Assembly (NCBI GenBank): GCA_004369085.1
Contig: ML210528.1
Location: forward strand, 1-13,423
Origin: Coprinopsis marcescibilis
Taxonomy: Eukaryota > Basidiomycota > Agaricomycetes > Agaricales > Psathyrellaceae
Reading direction: 5' to 3'
Length of the DNA stretch: 13,423 bases
In this document: positions 1 through 6,679 of the stretch, piece after piece
Layout: each line of letters starts with the position of its first letter
Numbering within the stretch: the stretch's first letter is position 1
Translations under genes and position numbers: made by a program
The notes under the pieces: generated by a model
Told to the model about the DNA's origin: nothing
The model's input: the letters and a program-made list of their open reading frames with translations, nothing else
The model's database searches: none

Positions 1-215
1 TCTCTTTCCACCAACACAAGCTTGCTAGACTCACAAATAGCCAGCCAACTGTCAGCTAATTTCTCTTTGTCCAGGCTACATTAAGTTGCACATACAGCAT
101 GCAGTAACAGCCTGGTCTTGTCATGGTATTCCTGCATTGCAACTCTAAGGCTCTTTTCCTGCAGACCCCAAGTTGAAACCCTCATAGTTTCATAGGCAGT
201 ATAACACTATATGGG
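1..215. other. AT-rich, CpG-free flank, no gene seen
   Basis: No coding frame, RNA gene or recognisable repeat was seen here. There is no CpG dinucleotide from 1 to 480, which matches the repeat block downstream rather than the gene-rich part of the window. It is probably old transposon sequence, but nothing names it. Confidence 0.4.
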
Positions 216-325
216 GAGTGTACACAGGGTGGACAAGGAGTGTACAAGGAGTATACAAGGAGTGTATGAGGAGTGTATGAGCAGTGTACAAGGAGTGTAT
301 GAGGAGTGTACAAGGAGTGTACAAG
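216..325. repeat. 11-base minisatellite, ten units
   Basis: Ten head-to-tail units of exactly 11 bases follow the consensus GAGTGTACAAG. They begin at 216, 227, 238, 249, 260, 271, 282, 293, 304 and 315. The first two are degenerate; the other eight vary mainly in ACA versus ATG in the middle and at one first base. As 11 is not a multiple of 3, all three frames stay open on both strands, which explains the Cys/Val/Tyr-rich ORFs here. Those ORFs are artefacts. Confidence 0.9.
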
Positions 326-361
326 CACAACATATACACACTGTGTATACTTCTTGGATAC

Positions 362-437
362 TTTGTGGACACTTCATGTACACATTGTGGACACTGTGGA
401 CACAGTATGGACACAACATGGAGACACAGTGGACACA
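362..437. repeat. Degenerate GTGGACAC repeats
   Basis: The octamer GTGGACAC and near copies such as ATGGACAC recur about five to six times with irregular spacing of 9-22 bases. It looks like a second, more decayed simple repeat following the 11-base array, and fragments of the first array's unit reappear near 447-462. No function is implied. Confidence 0.55.
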
Positions 438-485
438 TTATGAGGACTGTACAGGGAGTGTATGTACACCTGTGGGCCAGTGTTA

Positions 486-1214
486 AGTGTAGAGGAAGTC
501 AAAGCATATCTCTCAATATATTGCATTACAAATCAAAATGAATGGGCAAACAAACTACCACTTGCCAAGTTCACTCACAACAACCAAAGGCATGCTAACA
601 GAACTCACTCACCATTTGAATTGATATTGGGATATCAACCACAAGCAATTCCAACCATGTTCTCTAAAACACAATTTCCTAATGTGGAAGAAAGACTCTG
701 AGCAATGAATGAAGATTGGAGAGAAGCTGTTGCTGCACACAAGTTAGCCAGAACAAGAATGGCGCAAAGAATTGAAGGAAACCCATGACCCTATTGGAAA
801 GGACACAAAGTGTGGCTTGAAGCCAAAAACATCAAACTTCCTTATTCAAAGAAAATGACAATGAAAAGAGAAGGACCCTTTATCATCTCCGAAGTCTTGG
901 GACCAAACACATTCTGTCTCAAATTACCCCCAACCTGGAAAATCCACAACATGTTCCATGCAGTGCTCCTAAACTGTATGTCGAAACAGAAATACATGGA
1001 CCCAATTATGAGCTCCCTTCACCCGAAATCATCAATGAAGAAGAAGAATATGAATAGACAAATCCTCAAACACTGAACAACCCAAAACAAGAAAGAATAT
1101 TTAATATCCTGGAAAGGATATCCATTATCAGAAAACGAATGGATAAAAGAAAAAGACCTCAATAACACTCAAGGAATACTTAATGCCTATAAAAGGAAAA
1201 ACAAGATCCAATAA
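486..1214 (+). pseudogene. Ty3/Gypsy integrase C-terminus plus chromodomain, three TGA stops
   Basis: One frame runs from the repeat edge to TAA at 1212-1214. Early residues LPLAKFTHNN and HSPFELILGY are the post-catalytic integrase region. Next come VWLEAKN, KREGPF and LKLPPTWKIHNMFHAVLL, the GPY/F-like C-terminal module, and then a chromodomain: KKEYLISWKGYP followed by a short helix ending near AYKRKN. TGA stops interrupt it at 699-701, 786-788 and 1074-1076. The last sits before the chromodomain where related elements usually have Arg, so a CGA codon was probably mutated. The DDE catalytic core is missing upstream. Such chromodomains are known to steer integration to methylated histone H3 chromatin. 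The fragment cannot make a working protein. Confidence 0.88.
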
Positions 1215-1419
1215 GCAAACATGTGTTCTTCATAGAAAAGCAGTAATTAAAAACTCAAGGCCTTATCACAGAAATGTGCATGGAACTAAGACATGAGGAA
1301 TACACATCTCACAATAAGAAACAGCACAAATACCATGAGGCCTTGGGTATATAAACACAAGACAAAAAGGCAACAAAGGACAAGAAACCAACCTACTACA
1401 TCCTCACCAAACTCAAACA

Positions 1420-2013
1420 ATGCCTCAACTCACAACTGCTTGTATGTTTACTGGAGGAAAGTGCCCTCAGTGCCATAACCCAGTAGCCTCTTCTTCTTGT
1501 CAACAACTCACTCCTTGGCCTTGATCTACAACCCCCAACAACGAGGATATCGATCCCAACCATCCACCCATGTTGTTAGAAGAATTCATTGGCATGGCCA
1601 ACCACAGGTATTACGCCCACCAACTTCAAGAATGGATGAGATCATCATCTGACACCTTAGGCTCTGCCCACACAACATTTGCCATTATCATGGCCAAACA
1701 AGTCCATTCTCTCAAAAGGGAGTACAGAAGCCAGCTCGACAACATGCAAGCAACATTCAAAAACCTCATGGAGAATACTGACTTTGACTGGAGGACCAGA
1801 CAAACCCTGGTACATCACCAATGAGCATTCCCTTTGGCATTTGCCAACCCAACTCCACCACCACTCCTGACTCCACCACCACCAACCAAACATTTACCAC
1901 TCACACCCAACACCACTCAGGTCATCAACCTGATCATCGATGCCATGGCTGGAACATCCATGTTCCCTATTGATGTTGACCAAGAAAATCCACCCTGGGA
2001 GAAAGGATCTTGA
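1420..2013 (+). pseudogene. Extra ORF between chromodomain and 3' LTR, two TGA stops
   Basis: A frame opening with ATG at 1420 runs to TGA at 2011-2013, just before the polypurine tract, and is broken by TGA at 1522-1524 and 1822-1824. In order it shows a Cys-containing start (CMFTGGKCPQCHN, then another Cys), a helical middle of about 85 residues around EEFIGMANHRYYAHQLQEWM, a proline-rich linker with runs of PPP, and a short acidic end. Without the two stops it would be about 197 residues. I do not recognise the family. It might be a retroelement accessory protein, or a displaced Gag-like piece since Gag also carries Cys motifs; CPQC alone is not a CCHC knuckle. Its position inside the element and the same TGA decay tie it to the retroelement. 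Confidence 0.55.
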
Positions 2014-2472
2014 TGGAACCCAATTGTAGTCTAATTCAGAGAGTTAGTCCTAGTAGGGGGGTAATGTTACAAACAATTATGCTTACTACCATATAATTAT
2101 GATATATACCTCATGTACACCTTAAGTTTTTCATTTCAATCTTAGTCTTACTCATCTTTACTCTGCATGGCTTCATACTTAGTAAGACTCATTAAAACCA
2201 CACTTATACCTCATTGAAACCATCATACATACATGAGGCTTACGCCTTGCCATAAACACATGTTCATTAGTATATAAACCTATATAGTTTAGTTGATAGT
2301 TCCTTACTTTGTTCTTAATTGTTACAACTCATATACACACCAATACAACACTCTTCTAGTGCAATCAAACTAACTTGTCTGTTCAATAAAGTCTAGTGTT
2401 AGTTCATACTTATGAGTAGAACTTCCAATGTATTCAAGAATAAGACCATCAACCATAAAAGTCACTAGAATA

Positions 2473-2500
2473 CTTGGTGCAATCAAAAGTGATGGCAGTT
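2473..2500 (+). repeat. Left terminal inverted repeat of Tc1 element
   Basis: It begins CTTGGTGCAATC and ends GATGGCAGTT. It differs from the inverse complement of the right end only at bases 3 and 4 (TG here, CA there). TA at 2471-2472 is the target site. Confidence 0.93.
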
Positions 2501-2584
2501 TATGTAAGCCATTTGACGCGACACTAATGTTGCGTTGGGTGGTGGTTCATTTTGTACTACAACTACATTGTATCTACATCTGAA

Positions 2585-3601
2585 ATGCCTGTCACTCATA
2601 CTCCTTGCACTGTGCACAATACTCCAACCAAAGAGAGATTCATTGGTTGTGTTTTAGCCAACCAGAAGATCGCTGATGTACAAAATTCTTCACAAGTACA
2701 GAACAACAGGTACAACCAAGAACCTTCCTTGAAGTGGTCATCCAAAGGCAGTTACAGAGAGGGAGGAGCACCACATAGTACAAGCTGCCTGAAGATCCCG
2801 CTGCAAAGGCTTCCAAGACATCAGTAACAAGGCCACCTCAGAATGCTCAGCATCAACAGTTAAACATGTTCTAAGCAAGCATGGATACCACCAACATGTT
2901 GCAAAGAAGAAGCCATACCTCAAGCCATATCACAAGAGAGCTCAACTTGAATGGGCAAGGTATTAGAGGGATTTTGGGGAGGAGGACTTCATGTTTACCA
3001 TCTTTTCTGATGAGTGTTACATCTGCCTTGATGATAAAGCAGGTTGGGTGTTTGTTACACAGTGGGTGGATGAGGAATTTGATGAAGAATGCATCATACC
3101 AACCTTCAAGCAGTCTCCGGTTCATGTTATGGTCTGGGCATGCATTATTTCAGGGCGGAAGGGGCTGTTAGTGGTGTTGGATTATCCAGGAGGAAGAGGT
3201 GGGGGGATGACAGCCAACAGGTACCAAGCACAGGTGTTGGATGGTGCACTTCAGCAATTTATGAAGATGTGAAGGAGGAAAGGGGCCTGGTTGATTTTCA
3301 GCAAGATGGGGCTCCTAGTCATACAGCAAAATCCACTGCAGCTTGGTTCAAGAATTTCGGAATTTCACTTGTGGATTACCCTTCGTTGTCACCTGATTTA
3401 AATCCCATCAAATCTGTTTGGCATGTGCTCAATTCAATCATTTGATCTCAGCCTCTCCCAAACAGTGTTGCAGGACTCAAAACAGCAATGCAGGATGCCT
3501 GGGACCAGCTATCACAAGAAACTATTGACAAGTACATCAAGGGGATGCCCAAACAAGTGAGGGCAGTTTTGAAGGCAAACAGTGGACACACACCTTTCTA
3601 A
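2585..3601 (+). pseudogene. Tc1-type DD34E transposase, multiply broken
   Basis: The product would cut and paste the element. Three reading frames hold its parts. ATG at 2585 opens a helix-turn-helix-like start (ERFIGCVLANQKIADVQ). A second frame has SASTVKHVLSKHGY, KKPYLKPYHKRAQLEWARY and the first catalytic Asp in FSDE (codon 3009-3011). A third has the second Asp in QQDGAPSHTA (3305-3307), then SPDLNPI and a tail ending at TAA 3599-3601. Damage: a frame change upstream of about 2810, a TAG at 2964-2966, a frameshift in the T run near 3258-3260 and a TGA at 3443-3445. The third catalytic residue, expected Glu 34 residues after the second Asp, is Lys (AAA, 3410-3412), so it would be dead even if its frame were intact. 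Confidence 0.9.
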
Positions 3602-3731
3602 ATTTTTGTGCGCACTCATATCGTCTAACACATTATAATGCAATTTTTTTTGGTTCATTTAACCTGGAGTACTGCGCAGTAGCAGCGTAATACAAGAACA
3701 AGGAGAACAACATGTGGTGGGAATAAATCGG

Positions 3732-3759
3732 AACTGCCATCACTTTTGATTGCACTGAG
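3732..3759 (-). repeat. Right terminal inverted repeat of Tc1 element
   Basis: Read on the - strand it begins CTCAGTGCAATC and ends GATGGCAGTT. It keeps the CAGT found at many Tc1-type ends, which the left end has lost by two transitions. TA at 3760-3761 flanks it. Confidence 0.93.
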
Positions 3760-3808
3760 TAGTGTTAAAGGACAATACAAAGTAACCATTCCATCTTAGT
3801 CCTTAACA

Positions 3809-4076
3809 GGTTCTCATACTTTGCCTTTTGAGTGCAATAAATCCTTTATTGAAAACTTAGCATTATTTTTTTATGCACATTTAGACGGTTAAATAACTAC
3901 TGCTCGGAGCAATGGATAGGAACCTCGTTGCAGTGTGTTTTTGAGTTTTCCTCCGGCTTACCGGGCCTTTTTTGATGGATCGATCACACGATCAATTGGA
4001 CGCGCAAGCATGGCGCACGCGTCCCTAATAGTAAGGCCTGTTACGGTTCGAACTCTGCTAACTACAATCCGCGACG
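3809..4076. promoter_or_regulatory. Short intergenic region, presumed promoter of the proteasome gene
   Basis: Up to about 3890 the sequence is AT-rich and CpG-poor like the repeats and includes AATAAA near 3837. From there CpG is normal. A small imperfect palindrome with GATCG and CGATC arms lies near 3978-3993. No clear TATA box or known proteasome control element was recognised. The whole distance from the probable LTR end to the start codon is 268 bases. Confidence 0.35.
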
Positions 4077-5140
4077 ATGGACCACTTTCCAACAAACTGG
4101 GGCAGACCGGTAGGCATTTGCGCATTCATTTGTCCTCGACAAAGAGTCACTGACCGATACACAGAGAAACGACGCTCACGACGCGTATGGCACTTTCCCC
4201 ATCCCGCAACGTCCCCAGAATCGAGTGAACGACTCGTTCTCAGATGCAGTCCAAAGAACACAGTCAGTAGAGATGTTACAGAATGGAGAAACTGATCTGA
4301 AAGAAGTGCAGACAGCCGATCGTGACGGGTACGAGCGTTCTGGCGTTGAAGTACAAGGATGGTATCCTGATGGCAGCGGATAACCTTGGTGCGTCTCCTT
4401 CTTTGTCGCTGCAAAGTGCGATAGTCTCAACGTTTCACAGCATCGTATGGATCGTTGGCACGGTTCAAGGATGTTCAGCGTCTTCAAGCAGTCGGTTCGA
4501 CCACTGTCGTGGGCGCAGGCGGCGACATGTCCGACTTCCAATACATTCAAAAGTTTCTCGACGAACTCGTCATCGATGAATTCTCTGCTCACGATGGACA
4601 CGACCTTGGCCCGGCAGAGATCCACGAATACCTTTCACAAGTCATGTACGCTCGAAGATCGAAGATGAATCCCCTCTGGAACTCATTGTTGGTCGGTGGC
4701 TTCAAGGATGGGAAACGGTGAGTGATAATCCAACTTGGTTCCACAACTCACCTCTCAGATACCCGCCCTGCTAGATTCCTCTCCTATGTCGACCTTCTTG
4801 GTACAACCTACTCAGCCTCTACTTTGGCAACCGGATACGGTGCCTACCTAGCTCAACCGATTCTGCGCAAGGAAGTGGAAGGTCGCGAAGATACCTTAAC
4901 GGAAGAGGAGGCCAAGAAGATCATGGAGACCTGCATGAAGGTCCTCTTCTACCGAGATGCTCGCAGCTTGGACAAGGTAGGTCTCGAACAACGATTCTTC
5001 TCGCCCAGGTACTCACTCACAGCCAGTACCAATTCGCCACGATCACGGCGCAAGGAGTAACAATCTCGGAATCGCAATTCCTCACCACATCTTGGTCCTT
5101 CGCAGAAGGCATTCGCGGTTACGGAGCTCAAACACAGTAA
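4077..5140 (+). CDS. PRE4: 20S proteasome subunit beta-7 (PRE4/PSMB4 type)
   Basis: A structural subunit of the beta rings of the 20S proteasome, without peptidase activity in known members. Exons: 4077-4109, 4165-4262, 4312-4388, 4441-4717, 4775-4976 and 5027-5140; introns are 49-57 bases with GT..AG ends. The joined frame gives 266 residues, the length of the yeast protein. Residues 1-42 are a propeptide; maturation by analogy leaves Thr43 first in TQQPIVTGTSV. Then come AADNLASYGSLARF, GAGGDMSDFQYIQ, YARRSKMNPLWNSLLVGG, SYVDLLGT, TLATGYGAYLAQP and VLFYRDARS, all family signatures, and a C-terminal tail ending GYGAQTQ; in yeast this tail clasps the opposite ring. The start is supported by MDHFPTNWGRP directly before the first intron. 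No damage is visible despite the adjacent transposons. Confidence 0.96.
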
Positions 5141-5357
5141 TCGCTCAATTGTATGTATAATATCGCAGAATATGTATGTCTGCCGCTTCCCGGACCTGAA
5201 TCATTTACCCGCACGACGCGTCATCTTAACTCTCCGGAAATCAGCAGTGGAAAGGTAGTAACCGTACCGTAGGGGGCATCTCATCCATTCTCGAAACTTC
5301 CACTTAGCATAAAACGAGGGCTCGGCATCGGTGAAGACACCCAAACGACCCACCCGC

Positions 5358-5891
5358 CTAATGCTCGGGTTTGCCCATTGCATCATCCAAGAAGGCTTCC
5401 CAACATTCCGGGCTCTCAAACTCCGGCATATCTTCCACATGACCGCCACTCGAATACACTTCTACAGACTGCCACGTAAGTCCCTCACGAAGAATGGTAC
5501 TCAATTATCCGGCCTGTCACCTCCCCAGTATAAGCGGATCATGCACTCAGCAACAAAATGGAAAGATTGCTTCAAATGACCTACCCAGGACAATTCCACC
5601 AACTTCCTGACATTGCCCACCGTCAGACGAGAGGCATGAAGCTGTTCCCGGCGCTTTTCTACGTTGTCTGCCTCGTCTTGCTCTCATTTCGACTTTCTCA
5701 ATTCGAAGGGGTGCGGTACAGTGCCATAGTCCTGTACCTCCTCAACCACTACGAGGGTCTGGTTAACACCGTCAGATCTTCCTCCCTGGATGGCACTCTC
5801 TCCGTATGTGCTTACTCTTGACGAGGTATCGAAAGCTGAAGTACATCCTTCCTTGGGTTGTCCAGCGGGCCCTTTCAGCACTGTCCGACAT
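5358..5891 (-). CDS. Unrecognised spliced ORF on the - strand, in-frame TGA (low confidence)
   Basis: Candidate exons are 5891-5823 (MSDSAERARWTTQGRMYFSF..), 5758-5521 and 5461-5358. Joined, they keep one frame to TAG at 5360-5358. The middle exon reads as a charged helix (EQDEADNVEKRREQLHASRL), and the end is acidic (GGHVEDMPEFESPECWEAFL). Against it: a TGA at 5686-5684 interrupts the frame, the first donor is GTCAAG, and the last could be split differently (a GTAGGT..GAG plus GTGAGG..GAG pair gives the same end). It would be convergent with the proteasome gene. It could be a gene relic, or chance. It excludes the + strand candidate at 5636-5931. Confidence 0.25.
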
Positions 5892-5931
5892 GGCTGCACC
5901 GCTCGCCGTCCACTACAATTGGAACTACTGA
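5636..5931 (+). CDS. Unrecognised spliced ORF, 77 aa, hydrophobic start (low confidence)
   Basis: ATG at 5636 opens MKLFPALFYVVCLVLLSFRL, which looks like a signal peptide or membrane anchor. The exon ends at 5803 before a good intron (GTATGT..TCCAG, 5804-5865, 62 bases). The second exon, 5866-5931, ends in HYNWNY and TGA. Third codon positions are rich in G/C, as in real genes here. The frame is open upstream to 5558, and a GTAAGT donor at 5486 hints at more exons. No family is recognised. The same DNA read backwards gives a charged, coherent protein, and hydrophobic ORFs are often antisense shadows of such proteins. Either strand, or neither, may be real. Confidence 0.25.
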
Positions 5932-6679
5932 TGGAAAGGGGCATTAAGGGTTAAAAGGGGGGCGATAACCTCGCAGGAAAGGACTATATCAGCGAGCGTA
6001 CGGCAACGCGTGTGACAGACGGCTGGAGAAGAAATCATTGAAGCTTGTCCAACAACTCGAACTGTCCTGCGCTGAGATTGATATGTTCTCAGAGATATTT
6101 GGTAAGAGTGTATGTTCCTCAACTGCGCCAGAGCCAGCGACATGCACCTTCGTAGCATCTGGTCAACTTGCACGTTTGCTTCTGACGGCACCGTCGTTGA
6201 ATATGGCGGACCACCCTGTTTCCTCATATCATACGATCATCTCGGGCGGATATATGTATTTCGTCCTATTCACGTCCGATAACGTCCAGAACCTGGGCAT
6301 TATGGTTATTTGAAAACAATCATCATCTACCAATCTACAAGCACTCGAAGGCTGTGCGTCCCAGAACCTTGATGAACAATCTTCCAAGTGACAATTCATC
6401 GTAATTCTTTCAGCGATGTCGTTTTGTTTCATGTCCGTCTCGTAATCAATCATATGCGGGTTGAGTACTATACACAGTAGTAGGTCTCGAAAAGTTAAAG
6501 TAGAGAAAGAAAAAAAAGATGAAGAAACAGCCAATAGCCTAACAAAGAAACAGAAGGAAGAGCTTGGGACGATACCTAAGATCGAGCAAAGGCAGAAGAG
6601 AAGTACTAGACTAGAATGATGGTATGAAGTGTTGGCCAGTGAACCCAGGGGAATATATGTGCGGTTTTCTTCTCTTCGA
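5932..6679. other. About 750 bases without a supported gene
   Basis: One + strand frame from about 5980 to TGA at 6311-6313 contains a good intron (GTAAGA..CGTAG, 6102-6155, 54 bases) and reads KLVQQLELSCAEIDMFSEIF before it. It has no clear start and no recognised family. The rest, 6320-6679, is non-coding and probably contains the 3' end of the transcript of the - strand gene that follows. A-rich stretches lie near 6490-6560. Confidence 0.25.

Larger units (their letters stand above)
2473..3759 (+). mobile_element. Tc1/mariner element, full length, inactive
   Basis: The 1287-base element has 28-base terminal inverted repeats matching at 26 positions and is flanked by TA at 2471-2472 and 3760-3761, the duplicated target of this superfamily. 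It carries a broken DD34E-type transposase on the + strand. The size fits the usual 1.2-1.4 kb. It landed inside the LTR of the retroelement, so it arrived later, or at least after that LTR existed. Confidence 0.93.
486..3808 (+). mobile_element. Decayed Ty3/Gypsy chromovirus, 5'-truncated, with nested Tc1 element
   Basis: In order: the C-terminal part of integrase, a chromodomain, a second short ORF, a purine run GTAGGGGGG ending about 2061, and an LTR starting TGTTAC at 2065. Gag, protease, reverse transcriptase, RNase H and the integrase catalytic core are absent, because the coding sequence starts abruptly at the edge of the simple repeats. The LTR is interrupted by a Tc1/mariner element. 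All five in-frame stops in its two reading frames are TGA, and only 11 CpGs occur between 481 and 2472, pointing to C-to-T decay. The 3' end at 3808 is inferred from TAACA, the inverse complement of the opening TGTTA. No 5' LTR lies in the window, so target-site duplication cannot be tested. Confidence 0.82.
2065..3808 (+). repeat. 3' LTR, split by Tc1 insertion (2065-2472 and 3760-3808)
   Basis: The LTR opens with TGTTAC directly after the purine run. Inside are TATATAAA (2271-2278) and AATAAA (2385-2390) in the order expected of a U3-R-U5 promoter and polyadenylation signal. Without the Tc1 element the two parts total about 457 bases and end in TAACA, the inverse of TGTTA. The right boundary is the weaker one, because no second LTR is present for comparison. 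Confidence 0.65.

Noticed and set aside
216..325. Possible CRISPR-like array
   Set aside because: The units are 11 bases and contiguous with no spacers, and the window is fungal.
190..541. Several overlapping Cys/Tyr/Val-rich ORFs on both strands
   Set aside because: They are translations of the 11-base tandem array, which is open in every frame because 11 is not divisible by 3. No protein family or start context supports them.
2871..3125. - strand ORF of 84 aa within the Tc1 element
   Set aside because: It is antisense to the transposase, whose DDE motifs are clear on the + strand.
3837..3842. AATAAA as a polyadenylation signal of a + strand gene
   Set aside because: No gene ends before it apart from the transposase remnant, and AT-rich repeat DNA gives this hexamer by chance.
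4058..4625. - strand ORFs of 118 and 149 aa over the proteasome gene
   Set aside because: They lie antisense to confirmed exons and introns of the beta-7 subunit gene and show no family.
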